From NCBI GenBank assembly GCA_902785635.1, contig CACZZH010000014.1, positions 1 through 46,408 on the forward strand: DNA of 46,408 nt, read 5' to 3'. Below the pieces are notes generated by a model. It ran no database searches. It was not told where the DNA came from and saw nothing but the letters and a program-made list of their open reading frames with translations. The position numbers and the translations under genes are program-made. This DNA is from an uncultured Lachnospiraceae bacterium (lineage in GTDB: Bacteria; Bacillota; Clostridia; Lachnospirales; Lachnospiraceae). Positions 31,956 through 40,972 of this stretch are shown here, in pieces. Positions within the stretch are counted from its first letter, which is position 1. Every line of letters starts with the position of its first letter.

Positions 31956-33302
31956 ATGGCAGAGAAACAGACGAGGCCAATGAAAATAAAGGTGCCCAGA
32001 CGCATCTCGCAGACGGTGCTCAATTCCCTGAAGGGAGGCGTTGTGCCGAGAATCGGGCTGCCTTATATTGCCGTGGGAAGGAAGAACGAGATCGCAGCGT
32101 TGCTGCATGATGTCGATATCATTACGGAAGGAGGCGCATCTTTCCGGTTTATCGTCGGACGGTACGGTGCCGGAAAAAGCTTCCTGATCCAGACGATCCG
32201 TAATTATGTGATGGAGCGGGGGTTCATCGTCGCGGACGCGGACCTGTCGCCGGAACGGAGGCTGCAGGGCACCCGGGGGCAGGGACTGGCAACTTACCGG
32301 GAGCTGATCGGCAATCTGTCCACGAAGACAAAGCCGGAGGGCGGAGCTCTGACGCTGGTGCTGGACCGCTGGATCGGCAGCGTACAGGCGCAGGCCATGC
32401 AGGAAACGGGTCTGACGCCGGGGGATCCCGGCCTTTCGGAGGCGGTGGACCGCAGGATCTATGAAGTAACGATGGCGGTGAGTGAACTGGTGCACGGGTA
32501 TGAGTTTGCAAGACTTCTGTCCCTGTATTATCACGCCTATCTGGAGGGTGATGACGGGACGAAGGGGAAAGTGGTGCGCTGGTTCCGCGCCGAATATACC
32601 CTGAAGCGGGAGGCAAAGGAGGAGCTGGGGGTCAGTGTGATCATCACGGATGATGACTGGTATGATTACCTGAAGATCTTTGCCGTGTTTTTCCGGCATG
32701 CCGGCTACGCGGGAATGATGCTGATGATCGATGAACTGGTCAATCTCTATAAGATTCCGAACTCGATCACCAGGCAGTACAATTATGAAAAGCTTCTCAC
32801 CATGTACAATGATACGCTTCAGGGAAAGGCCCGCTATCTGGGGATCATCATGGGAGCAACGCCCCAGGCGGTCGAGGATAAGCGGCGCGGCGTCTACAGT
32901 TACGAGGCTCTGCGTTCCAGGCTTGCAGAAGGGAAGTTTTCCAGGCCCGGCGCCAGGGATCTGCTTTCCCCGGTCATTCGTCTGGAACCGCTGACTCCGG
33001 AGGAAATGCTGGTGCTGTGCGAAAAACTGGCGGAAATGCATGCCGGGCTCTATGAATATGAAAGAAGCATCGGCGCGGAGGAACTTGCCGGGTTCATTCA
33101 GATCGAGTACGGCCGGATCGGAGCCGATCAGAACATTACGCCTCGTGAAGTGATCCGGGACTTTATCGAGCTGCTGGACCTGATGCTTCAGAACCCGGAG
33201 ATGAAAGCAGCGGATCTTCTGCAGTCGGAAGAATTCAGCTATGCGAAATCGGAAGCCGTATCCGACCGGGCAGCAGAGGAGTTTGCGGAATTTACACTGT
33301 AG
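31956..33302 (+). CDS. BrxD-like P-loop ATPase (DUF2791)
   Basis: 448 residues. Seen: VPRRISQTVLNSLKGGVVPRIGLPYIAVGRKNE (family start), Walker A GRYGAGKS near residue 68, DADLSPERRL, Walker B MLMIDEL near 257, an arginine-bearing sensor region and a helical C-terminus. Known: this family is BrxD of BREX type 2-like defence systems and also occurs outside BREX. Inference: it binds and remodels DNA or a DNA-bound complex with the helicase encoded 13 bp downstream. The ATG at 31956 is 13 nt after GAGGAGG; an in-frame ATG at 31980 (MKIKVPRR) also fits the family start. Confidence 0.85.
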   Translation: MAEKQTRPMKIKVPRRISQTVLNSLKGGVVPRIGLPYIAVGRKNEIAALLHDVDIITEGGASFRFIVGRYGAGKSFLIQTIRNYVMERGFIVADADLSPERRLQGTRGQGLATYRELIGNLSTKTKPEGGALTLVLDRWIGSVQAQAMQETGLTPGDPGLSEAVDRRIYEVTMAVSELVHGYEFARLLSLYYHAYLEGDDGTKGKVVRWFRAEYTLKREAKEELGVSVIITDDDWYDYLKIFAVFFRHAGYAGMMLMIDELVNLYKIPNSITRQYNYEKLLTMYNDTLQGKARYLGIIMGATPQAVEDKRRGVYSYEALRSRLAEGKFSRPGARDLLSPVIRLEPLTPEEMLVLCEKLAEMHAGLYEYERSIGAEELAGFIQIEYGRIGADQNITPREVIRDFIELLDLMLQNPEMKAADLLQSEEFSYAKSEAVSDRAAEEFAEFTL

Positions 33303-33315
33303 AGGAGTAAGCGGA

Positions 33316-35547
33316 ATGAATGTATTTGACCGGTATGCCCCGTTTATCCAGGATTATATTTACCGCAGCGGCTGGCAGATGCTCCGCGGAGTACAGAATG
33401 CCGCGGGTGAGGCGATCTTTGCCGGGCAGGAGAATGTCCTTCTTACAGCCTCTACCGCATCAGGGAAAACGGAGGCTGCTTTCTTTCCGATTCTGACACT
33501 GATGGATGAGGATCCGCCGGGCAGTGTGGGCGTGCTTTATATTGCTCCCTTGAAGGCTTTGATCAATGATCAGTTCCTGCGGCTGAACGAGCTGTGCGAG
33601 GAGGCTGGGATCATGGTATCCCGCTGGCACGGAGACGCGGCGCAGTCCGGAAAGAGAAAGCTTCTGAAAAAGCCGTCCGGAATCCTGCAGATCACGCCGG
33701 AATCGCTGGAATCACTGATGATCAACAAGCATATGGAGATCCCCTCTCTTTTCTGGGATCTGCGCTTTATTGTGATCGATGAGGTCCATTCTCTTCTGCG
33801 CGGCGACCGTGGAATGCAGACTTTCTGCCTGATCGAGCGGCTGTGTGCCCTGGCAGGGTGCAGGCCGCGCAGGATCGGCCTTTCCGCCACGATCGGGAAC
33901 CCGGAGGCGGCAGGAGAGTTTCTCGCGGCAGGGAGCGGACGGGGAACCGTGATTCCGAAGATCGAGGGCGGTAAAGAGGTGTGGCGCATCTCGATGGAGC
34001 ATTTTTTCAACACCGATCCCCAGGCAGACGAAGGGGCTGCGGCAGTTACGGCTGCACCGGAGATCGAGCCCGGATCTGATCCGGCTCCGCGGGAAGCCGA
34101 TCCTGGGATCGGTTATATTTTTTCGCATACACGGGGAAAGAAATGTCTGGTGTTCACCAACTCCCGGGAGGAGTGCGAGACCGTGTGCCAGAGTCTGCGC
34201 CGGTACTGCGAAGCCAATCATGAACCGGACCGTTTTCTGATCCATCACGGAAATCTTTCGGCCTCCTACCGGGAGAGTGCGGAGGAGGAGATGAAGGACG
34301 AGGATTCCCTTATGTCCGTGTGCGCCACAGCTACGCTGGAACTTGGCATCGACATCGGGAAACTGCAGCGGGCATTTCAGATCGATGCACCGTTCACGGT
34401 GTCCGGATTCCTGCAGCGCATGGGCAGGACGGGAAGGCGGGGAGATCCTTCGGAAATGTGGTTTGTCATGCGGGAAGATCATCCGGAGCCGAGAGCCATG
34501 CTGCCCGAGATGATCCCGTGGTATCTGATCCAGGGGATCGCCCTGGTGCAGCTGTATGTGGAGGAACGCTTTGTGGAGCCGCCCCGGACGGAGCGCTGGC
34601 CTTATAGTCTTCTCTATCATCAGACGATGAGCACACTTGCGTCATGCGGAGAGATGACACCCGGCGAGCTGGCCGGCCGCATCCTGCCGCTGGCATGTTT
34701 CCGGCAGATCTCCAAAGAGGATTACGCCGTTCTGCTGCGTCATCTGCTTAAGACGGATCATATCAGCCGGACGGAAAACGGAGGCCTGATCACAGGGCTC
34801 ACCGGGGAGCGCATCGTAAACAATTACAAATTTTATGCAGTCTTTCAGGAGAACATCGAATATTCTGTGCGGACCGGTTCCGAGCAGCTGGGCACGATCG
34901 TGAAACCGCCGCCTGCAGGCGACAAGATCGCGATCGCCGGCCGGGTGTGGGTCGTGGAGGATGTGGACCACAAGAAGCGGGAGGTATACTGTTCACTCGT
35001 AAAAGGAAGCATTCCGGCTTATTTCGGTGATGTGGCAGGTGATATTCATACCCGCATTCTGGAACGGATGCGGGGTGTACTGGCGGAGACAAAGAGCTAT
35101 CCCTATCTGATGCGTCATGCGGTATGCCGGCTGCAGGAAGCCAGACAGAGTTTCGGAAAGTCGGGGATGGCAGAGCGGCCGCTGGTACATCTTGGGGGAA
35201 AGATGTGGGCTTTGTTCCCCTGGCTGGGGAGCTTCGCCTTTCTTGCACTGGAACGGCTCCTGAAGATCCGCTGCGCAAAGCAGCTGGGACTGAAGGGCCT
35301 GAATTCCTCACGGCCGTATTATATGCAGTTTACCATGGAGGCGGATGAGGATACGTTCTACCGGGTCGTAACGGAGGAAGCGGGAAAGGAGTTTGACCCG
35401 CTGGAACTGGTCTATCCGAAGGAAGTGCCTGTGTTTGAGAAATATGACGTATATGTGCCGGCAGAACTGGTGCGCAAGGGATTCGCAAACGGCGTTCTGG
35501 ACATCGACGGGATGAAAAAGAGACTCCTTTCCTGGACAAAGGATTAA
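33316..35547 (+). CDS. Lhr/BrxHI-like superfamily 2 helicase
   Basis: 743 residues, ATG at 33316 after GAGGAG, only 13 bp after the ATPase gene. Seen: Walker A TASTASGKTEAAFF (near 46), PLKALINDQ (motif Ia), TPESLESLM, DEVH box VIDEVHSLLRG (near 154), LSATIGNPEA (motif III), ATATLELGIDIG (motif V) and QRMGRTGRRG (motif VI, near 368), then a long C-terminal part with winged-helix/Lhr-type features. Known: it matches the Lhr-like/BrxHI helicase group. No nuclease motif and no DUF1998 zinc cluster was seen. It would unwind or translocate on DNA together with the two upstream products. Confidence 0.88.
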   Translation: MNVFDRYAPFIQDYIYRSGWQMLRGVQNAAGEAIFAGQENVLLTASTASGKTEAAFFPILTLMDEDPPGSVGVLYIAPLKALINDQFLRLNELCEEAGIMVSRWHGDAAQSGKRKLLKKPSGILQITPESLESLMINKHMEIPSLFWDLRFIVIDEVHSLLRGDRGMQTFCLIERLCALAGCRPRRIGLSATIGNPEAAGEFLAAGSGRGTVIPKIEGGKEVWRISMEHFFNTDPQADEGAAAVTAAPEIEPGSDPAPREADPGIGYIFSHTRGKKCLVFTNSREECETVCQSLRRYCEANHEPDRFLIHHGNLSASYRESAEEEMKDEDSLMSVCATATLELGIDIGKLQRAFQIDAPFTVSGFLQRMGRTGRRGDPSEMWFVMREDHPEPRAMLPEMIPWYLIQGIALVQLYVEERFVEPPRTERWPYSLLYHQTMSTLASCGEMTPGELAGRILPLACFRQISKEDYAVLLRHLLKTDHISRTENGGLITGLTGERIVNNYKFYAVFQENIEYSVRTGSEQLGTIVKPPPAGDKIAIAGRVWVVEDVDHKKREVYCSLVKGSIPAYFGDVAGDIHTRILERMRGVLAETKSYPYLMRHAVCRLQEARQSFGKSGMAERPLVHLGGKMWALFPWLGSFAFLALERLLKIRCAKQLGLKGLNSSRPYYMQFTMEADEDTFYRVVTEEAGKEFDPLELVYPKEVPVFEKYDVYVPAELVRKGFANGVLDIDGMKKRLLSWTKD

Positions 35548-35593
35548 ATTTTTCGAAAATCCATACGCTGCGGCACTTTCGGTCAATCTTCTA

Positions 35594-35602
35594 TGTTATA
35601 CT
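35594..35602 (+). promoter_or_regulatory. Extended -10 promoter before the HK/RR pair
   Basis: TG-T-TATACT (35594-35602); the -35 is poor (CACTTT at 17 nt). The leader to the kinase start at 35702 is about 93 nt. Confidence 0.45.
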
Positions 35603-35701
35603 CAAAAAAACAGGTTTACGATCCGGGTATGCATCTCTCCCTCCCATACGCTGCGAAGCTGACGCGTCCCGGAGACAGACTCGCGAAAACGTGGTGTATT
35701 T

Positions 35702-37183
35702 ATGAAATTAAAGACCAGACTCCGGATAACATTTGCAGCAATGGTGGTAGGGCCGATCGTTCTGCTGCTTGTTTTGCTGGCAATTTTCGGAAGATTAAGG
35801 ATTCGTTCCCTGGAGCGGGAATACGGAATAGAGATGACGATGGGCAATCTGATCAATTCCGTTCAGATGCTTAACGAAACCACGACCCGGGTATGGGAAG
35901 AGATGACTGCCCAGGCGGAGGAGGATACGGACGAATTCCTGCGGTTTTCCTACCTTCAGCATCTGGACGAAGAGCTTGAGAGCAGGCTTTCGTTCCTTGT
36001 TCTGGTAAAGGACGGAAAACTCTACTATCAGGGGAATGAGGAGGAGGATCTGCACCTGCTGCTGCGCCGGCTGCCGCCTTATGGAAGTGCAAAGGACGAT
36101 GATAAAGAGAATGGTGTCTACATCGGAGGCCGGAAAAGAGCCATGGTCAAGCAGATCGATCTGGATTTCTCCGACGGTTCCAGGGGCAGTGCGTACATTG
36201 TCACAACGGACTCGGCAATAGTTCCGCAGCTTTGGTTTATGCTGATGGAGGTGGGAGCCGTCATAGTTATCGTCCTTGTGATAACGGGACTGATCATGAC
36301 ACTCTGGATCAATAACGGGATCAACCGTCCGATCCGCAGGCTGCAGGAGGCTGCCCGGAGGATCACGCAGGGGGATCTGGATTTTACGCTGGAGGCCGAA
36401 GGAAAGGATGAGATCAGTGACCTTACCCGGGATTTTGAGACCATGCGCCGGCAGCTTGTACAGACGGAAGAATTAAAACGCAGATATGACAGTGAGAGCA
36501 GGGAACTGATCAGCAACATTTCCCATGATCTGAAAACGCCGGTCACGACGATAAAAGGATACGTGGAAGGCATCATGGACGGGGTGGCGGACACTCCGGA
36601 AAAGATGGACCGGTATATCCGGACCATCTACAGCAAGGCAAACGAAATGGACCGCCTGATCAATGAGCTGACTTTTTACTCCAGGATCGATACGAACCGC
36701 ATACCCTACCATTTTACCAGGCTGAATGTCTATGAATATTTCAACGACTGCGCGGAAGAACTGAAGATGGAGATGGACGGGCTCGGCATACAGTTTACTT
36801 ATGAATATCTGGCGAATAAAGACACGCTGATCATTGCGGATCCGGAGCAGCTGATGCGGGTGATCAGCAATATTGTGGGCAACTCGGTAAAATATATCGG
36901 CGGAAAGAAGGGAGAGATCAGCCTGCGGGTGCTGGATGTCGGCGATCTGGTGCAGGTAGAGCTTGAGGACAACGGTCCGGGAATCGCGACCGAGGACCTG
37001 GCTGCGATCTTTGACCGGTTCTACCGCACGGATGAATCACGCAGTTCTTCCACGGGAGGCAGCGGCATTGGACTGTCCATCGTGAAAAAGATCATAGAAG
37101 ATCATGGCGGGAAGATCTGGGCCAGCAGCCAGCTGGGACATGGAACAACGATGCATTTTGTATTGCGTAAATACAGTACGTAG
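35702..37183 (+). CDS. Sensor histidine kinase with HAMP domain
   Basis: 493 residues. Seen: a first membrane segment at about 11-31, an extracytoplasmic domain of about 140 residues, a second segment near 178-200, a HAMP linker (NRPIRRLQEAARRITQGDLD), HisKA with LISNISHDLKTPVTTIKGYVEG (phospho-acceptor His275), and HATPase_c with NIVGNSVKYIGGKKG, DNGPGI, FDRFYRTDESRS and GGSGIGLSIVKKI. The Shine-Dalgarno is weak. It is followed 47 bp later by its response regulator. Input signal unknown; it starts 155 bp after the helicase operon. Confidence 0.92.
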   Translation: MKLKTRLRITFAAMVVGPIVLLLVLLAIFGRLRIRSLEREYGIEMTMGNLINSVQMLNETTTRVWEEMTAQAEEDTDEFLRFSYLQHLDEELESRLSFLVLVKDGKLYYQGNEEEDLHLLLRRLPPYGSAKDDDKENGVYIGGRKRAMVKQIDLDFSDGSRGSAYIVTTDSAIVPQLWFMLMEVGAVIVIVLVITGLIMTLWINNGINRPIRRLQEAARRITQGDLDFTLEAEGKDEISDLTRDFETMRRQLVQTEELKRRYDSESRELISNISHDLKTPVTTIKGYVEGIMDGVADTPEKMDRYIRTIYSKANEMDRLINELTFYSRIDTNRIPYHFTRLNVYEYFNDCAEELKMEMDGLGIQFTYEYLANKDTLIIADPEQLMRVISNIVGNSVKYIGGKKGEISLRVLDVGDLVQVELEDNGPGIATEDLAAIFDRFYRTDESRSSSTGGSGIGLSIVKKIIEDHGGKIWASSQLGHGTTMHFVLRKYST

Positions 37184-37230
37184 CTGTTCCTGCGTTCGGG
37201 CAGGATCTGAAAGAGAGGCGGGGTGCGGAT

Positions 37231-37926
37231 ATGGAGCCGAAGAAAATATTGATCATAGAAGACGAAGTAAGCATTGCCGAGTTGGAGAGGGATTATCTTG
37301 AGCTCAGCGGCTTTTCCGTCATTACCGAGACAGACGGGAGCTCCGGGCTGGACCGTGCGCTGAATGAGCGCATGGACCTTGTGATCCTGGACCTGATGCT
37401 CCCGGGAGTAAACGGATTTGAAGTATGCCGCCGGATCCGGGAGGAACAGAACACTCCGATTTTGATGGTGAGCGCCCGAAAGGATGACATCGACAAGATC
37501 CGCGGTCTCGGACTGGGAGCAGATGACTATATGACAAAACCCTTCAGCCCCAGTGAACTGGTGGCAAGGGTCAAAGCGCATCTGGCCAGGTATGACCGGC
37601 TGACCACTGCTGCACAGCAGCGCAATGAGATCATCGAGATCCGGGGGCTGAAGATCGACAAGACAGCCCGCAGAGTGTGGGTCGACGGAAAGGAGAAGAT
37701 GTTTACGACGAAGGAATTTGATCTTCTGTCGTTTCTTGCTTCTACGCCGAACCACGTGTTTAAGAAGGAAGAACTGTTCCGGGAGATCTGGGACATGGAA
37801 TCCATCGGAGATATCGCGACAGTGACGGTACACATAAAAAAGATCCGTGAAAAGATCGAGGTTCCGGGAGCAAAACCGACCTATATCGAGACGATCTGGG
37901 GAGTCGGATATCGTTTTAAATTGTAA
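37231..37926 (+). CDS. OmpR-family response regulator
   Basis: 231 residues. Seen: a receiver domain with ED at residues 10-11, phosphorylation site Asp54 in LVILDLMLPGVNG, a Lys in YMTKPFSPSEL, then a winged-helix DNA-binding domain with TTKEFDLLSFLASTPNHVFKKEELF and VTVHIKKIREKIE and the C-terminal YIETIWGVGYRF. It is the partner of the kinase encoded immediately upstream. Targets are not visible in the window. Confidence 0.93.
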   Translation: MEPKKILIIEDEVSIAELERDYLELSGFSVITETDGSSGLDRALNERMDLVILDLMLPGVNGFEVCRRIREEQNTPILMVSARKDDIDKIRGLGLGADDYMTKPFSPSELVARVKAHLARYDRLTTAAQQRNEIIEIRGLKIDKTARRVWVDGKEKMFTTKEFDLLSFLASTPNHVFKKEELFREIWDMESIGDIATVTVHIKKIREKIEVPGAKPTYIETIWGVGYRFKL

Positions 37927-37952
37927 AGAGGCCATTCCCGCGGCAATCATGT

Positions 37953-37982
37953 CAAGACCCGTTCGCGGGTCTTGCGCGATGA
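37953..37982. repeat. Hairpin with TTCG loop ending TTGCGCGATGA
   Basis: CAAGACCCG-TTCG-CGGGTCTTG (37953-37974) is a perfect 9-bp stem with a TTCG loop; the last bases are part of TTGCGCGATGA (37972-37982), which also follows the hairpin at 22123-22140. No T-run follows, so a terminator is unlikely. Confidence 0.55.
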
Positions 37983-38036
37983 AAGGGTAAAAATATAAGG
38001 AAACTGTGAATGAAAGAGAAAAAGAGGGAAGAGAAA

Positions 38037-39311
38037 ATGAAGGAAGTCGGAAAAGGAACTCAGTGTGTGCAGGCGGGATATCGTCCGGGGAACGGAGAAC
38101 CCAGGCAGGTACCGATCATTCAGTCGACCACATTCAAGTATGATACCAGCGAAGACATGGGAAAGCTGTTCGATCTGGAAGCAGAAGGTTACTTCTACTC
38201 CCGTCTGCAGAATCCGACCAATGACTATGTCGCTGCAAAGATCGCCGTTCTGGAGGGCGGAGCAGCAGGCATGCTCACTTCCTCCGGACAGGCTGCAAAT
38301 TTCTTTGCGCTGTTCAATATCTGCAGCGCGGGAGACCATATTGTTGCCTCCTCTTCCATTTACGGCGGGACCTTTAACCTGATTGCGGTGACGATGGCCC
38401 GGATGGGGATCACAGCCACCTTTGTCTCTCCGGACTGCACTCCGGAGGAGCTGGACGCAGCATTTACGGAAAAAACCAAAGCGGTGTTCGGCGAAACGAT
38501 CGCCAATCCTGCGCTTACCGTTCTGGATATCGAGAAATTTGCCGCGGCAGCCCATGCCCATGGTGTTCCTCTGATCGTGGATAACACGTTCCCGACGCCG
38601 GTGCACTGCCGTCCAATCGAGTGGGGAGCGGATATCGTGACGCATTCCACCACAAAGTATATGGACGGACACGGCAGCGCGGTCGGCGGAGCGATCGTTG
38701 ATTCCGGCAAATTTGACTGGATGGCGCATGCGGACAAATTCCCGGGACTGACCACGCCGGATGAATCGTACCATGGCATCACCTATGCGACGAAATTCGG
38801 ACCGGGAGCATTTATTACCAAGTGCACAGCCCAGCTGATGCGCGATTTCGGGTGTGTCCAGTCTCCGCAGAGCGCGTTTCTGCTGAACATCGGCCTGGAG
38901 TCCCTTCATGTCCGGATGCAGCGGCATGTGGAGAACGGCCTGGCGGTCGCCGCATTCCTGGAGAAGCATCCTAAGGTGGAGATCGTGCATTATCCGGGAC
39001 TTGAGAGTGATCCCTACTATGAGAGAGCGAAAAAGTATATGCCAAAGGGCGGCTGCGGAGTTGTCTCCTTTGAGCTGGAGGGCGGAAGGCCTGCGGCAGA
39101 GTCCTTTATGAAACGGCTGCGCCTGGCAGCGATCGAGACCCATGTGGCGGATGCCCGTACCTGCTGCCTGAACCCGGCCACTTCCACGCACCGTCAGATG
39201 AATGATGAGCAGCTAAAAGCAGCCGGTGTTCCGGCCGGGCTCGTCCGGATGTCCTGCGGACTTGAGGATGCGGCGGACCTGATCGCGGATCTTGAACAGG
39301 CGCTGCAGTAA
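38037..39311 (+). CDS. O-acetylhomoserine sulfhydrylase-type PLP enzyme
   Basis: Cys/Met-metabolism PLP enzyme, 424 residues. Seen: VPIIQSTTFKYDTSEDM, YFYSRLQNPTND, MLTSSGQAANFFALF, VDNTFPTP and the PLP-lysine loop THSTTKYMDGHGSAVGG (Lys near residue 208), then GLESLHVRMQRHVENGLAVA and HVADARTCCLNPATSTH. The motifs favour O-acetylhomoserine aminocarboxypropyltransferase (MetY), which adds sulfide to O-acetylhomoserine to make homocysteine; cystathionine or methionine gamma-lyase activity cannot be excluded. ATG at 38037 follows AGGGAAG; an in-frame ATG at 38010 also has a ribosome site and would add nine residues. No SAM riboswitch or T-box leader was seen. Confidence 0.85.
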   Translation: MKEVGKGTQCVQAGYRPGNGEPRQVPIIQSTTFKYDTSEDMGKLFDLEAEGYFYSRLQNPTNDYVAAKIAVLEGGAAGMLTSSGQAANFFALFNICSAGDHIVASSSIYGGTFNLIAVTMARMGITATFVSPDCTPEELDAAFTEKTKAVFGETIANPALTVLDIEKFAAAAHAHGVPLIVDNTFPTPVHCRPIEWGADIVTHSTTKYMDGHGSAVGGAIVDSGKFDWMAHADKFPGLTTPDESYHGITYATKFGPGAFITKCTAQLMRDFGCVQSPQSAFLLNIGLESLHVRMQRHVENGLAVAAFLEKHPKVEIVHYPGLESDPYYERAKKYMPKGGCGVVSFELEGGRPAAESFMKRLRLAAIETHVADARTCCLNPATSTHRQMNDEQLKAAGVPAGLVRMSCGLEDAADLIADLEQALQ

Positions 39312-39364
39312 AAATACATATGCCTTTACGGCCGCCCCCGGGGCAGACCGGGCAGAGGAGATCA

Positions 39365-40270
39365 ATGAAGATCATATATGAAGACAGGCATATGCTGGTG
39401 TGTGAAAAGGATGCCGGCGTGCCTGTACAGACAGCTTCGGTGCGGGTGAAGGACCTGACGGATGAAGTGCGCGCACATGTAAAGGGCGGCGATGTGTGGG
39501 TCGTCCACCGGCTGGATCAGCCGGTGCGGGGAGTTGTGGTGTTTGCATTGACGCAGAAGGCAGCAGCCGTTTTGTCAAAGCAGGCCGGAGGAGCGGCAGC
39601 TGCTGTGCCGGGACGCAGGGAAAACGCACCGTCCATGGAGAAGACATATCTTGCCCTTGTGCGCTGCAAAAGGCTGCCGGGGAATGAAACGGCGGGAAAA
39701 ACATTGCCTGGCGGAGAGGAGGACCGCAGAGTGCACAGACTGGAGAACTGGCTCCTGCGAGATCCTAAGACCAACCGTTCCGGTGTGGTATCCGGCGGGA
39801 CAAAAGGCGCAAAGAGGGCAGTCCTGGAATATACGGAAGCGGGCAGATGGCTTCCGGACGGAGGACGATGGATCGCGGATCCTGCGAGTGTGTGCGACCC
39901 GGAGGCTTTTGAAGCCGCCGGGCGGATCTTTGCGGAGGAACTGAAGCAGGAAGAACCGTGTGTATTAAGAGCGGCATTGCAGAAGGGGACTTCCGGACTG
40001 CCCCGGGACGGTAAAGAATGCCTTGCCGCCCTGCGGATCCGGCTGCTTACCGGAAGACATCATCAGATCCGGGTACAGCTTGCCGCAGCAGGAATGCCGA
40101 TCCTGGGAGACCGCAAATACGGGGACAGCGGGTCGGAATCCGGAGAGAGCGGAAAAAGAGAGACTGCTTTCCCTGCGCTGTGTGCCTGGCGGCTTACACT
40201 GGCACATCCGGCGGACTTAAGGGCAATGGAGTTTACCTTTCAGGAACGGACCGGAGAGAGTGAGACATAA
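39365..40270 (+). CDS. RluA-family pseudouridine synthase
   Basis: Converts uridine to pseudouridine in rRNA or tRNA. 301 residues, ATG at 39365 after GAGGAG. Seen: IIYEDRHMLVCEKDAGVPVQ at the N-terminus, VWVVHRLDQPVRGVVVFA with the catalytic Asp51 in HRLD, KTYLALVRCK, and the C-terminal RLLTGRHHQIRVQLAAAGMPILGDRKYGD motif. No S4 domain. The specific target site cannot be read from the sequence. It lies 54 bp after the PLP-enzyme gene and 22 bp before a TetR regulator gene. Confidence 0.93.
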   Translation: MKIIYEDRHMLVCEKDAGVPVQTASVRVKDLTDEVRAHVKGGDVWVVHRLDQPVRGVVVFALTQKAAAVLSKQAGGAAAAVPGRRENAPSMEKTYLALVRCKRLPGNETAGKTLPGGEEDRRVHRLENWLLRDPKTNRSGVVSGGTKGAKRAVLEYTEAGRWLPDGGRWIADPASVCDPEAFEAAGRIFAEELKQEEPCVLRAALQKGTSGLPRDGKECLAALRIRLLTGRHHQIRVQLAAAGMPILGDRKYGDSGSESGESGKRETAFPALCAWRLTLAHPADLRAMEFTFQERTGESET

Positions 40271-40292
40271 AAAATGAGAGGAGTCTGCGTTT

Positions 40293-40847
40293 ATGCCCAA
40301 AAAAGATATCGAGGGGCTGCTGGCGGACAGCTTTAAAGAGCTGGCTTTGGAAAAGCCGATCGAAAAGATAACGATCAGGGAGATCACAGACAGAGCCGGA
40401 GTGATCCGTGTCACCTTCTATAATCATTTTCAGGACAAGTATGAACTGATCGAGTGGATCCTTCGCAAAGAAGTCATGGTGCCGGTCCAGATCCTCTGGA
40501 GCAATCAGATGATGGATGAGGCGCTGACGTTTCTGTTCACCACCATCCTGCGCAATAAAGAGTTTTATATGCATGTCTCCAGGCTGGAAGGACAGAATTC
40601 CTTTGAGGACATGGTGCGCAAATGCTTCGGGGAGGCGGTCACCCAGTATCTGAAGACCTTTGCGCGCGGCCGGCAGAAGCATCCGTGGCTGACGCAGGAG
40701 CGGGCGGGAGAGTTCTGTGCAATGGCGCTTTCCTATGTGCTGATCGCCTGGATCCGCAGCGGCATGCATGAACCGCCCGAAGAAATGGCGGAGATCTACC
40801 GCTTTATGACAACGCATTCTATGATGGATCTGACCGAAGAAGTTTAG
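40293..40847 (+). CDS. TetR-family transcription regulator
   Basis: 184 residues. Seen: an N-terminal helix-turn-helix with PIEKITIREITDRAGVIRVTFYNHFQDKYELIEWIL (read in two parts, residues about 17-52), then an all-helical ligand-binding domain. The C-terminal part is of the DhaS/YxaF-like TetR type. It sits before an MMPL-type exporter and a heptad-repeat protein, the usual place for a local repressor of an efflux or lipid-export unit. A terminator separates it from the exporter gene. Confidence 0.88.
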   Translation: MPKKDIEGLLADSFKELALEKPIEKITIREITDRAGVIRVTFYNHFQDKYELIEWILRKEVMVPVQILWSNQMMDEALTFLFTTILRNKEFYMHVSRLEGQNSFEDMVRKCFGEAVTQYLKTFARGRQKHPWLTQERAGEFCAMALSYVLIAWIRSGMHEPPEEMAEIYRFMTTHSMMDLTEEV

Positions 40848-40869
40848 AAATTTAGACAGATCGGGAAAA

Positions 40870-40889
40870 ATGTCTTCGAAAGAAGACAT
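40870..40889 (+). other. Stable GAAA-loop hairpin
   Basis: ATGTCTTC-GAAA-GAAGACAT: a perfect 8-bp stem with a GNRA loop, 6 bp before a terminator stem. The pair could form a leader structure, but no ligand or antiterminator is evident. Confidence 0.45.
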
Positions 40890-40894
40890 CATCT

Positions 40895-40930
40895 GGAGAT
40901 TGGATATTTTCATATCCGGTCTCCTTTTTT
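40895..40930 (+). terminator. Terminator between tetR and the MMPL gene
   Basis: GGAGATTGGATAT-TTTC-ATATCCGGTCTCC followed by TTTTTT (with two G-U pairs in RNA). It lies 42 bp before the exporter's start codon, so the exporter should have its own promoter or read-through control; no clear promoter was seen after it. Confidence 0.75.
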
Positions 40931-40972
40931 ATTGTAAAGATTATTCTTGAAGAGGAGGAGAATTCAGACGGT

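Noticed and set aside
29351..37926. Idea of a full BREX locus or a mobile defence island.
   Set aside because: No methylase, PglZ, BrxC, BrxL or toxin gene and no integrase, transposase or attachment-site repeats are visible; only two BREX-like components are present.
37927..38036. SAM riboswitch or T-box before the O-acetylhomoserine sulfhydrylase-type gene.
   Set aside because: The gap is about 110 bp, with one simple hairpin and no conserved riboswitch core or specifier loop.
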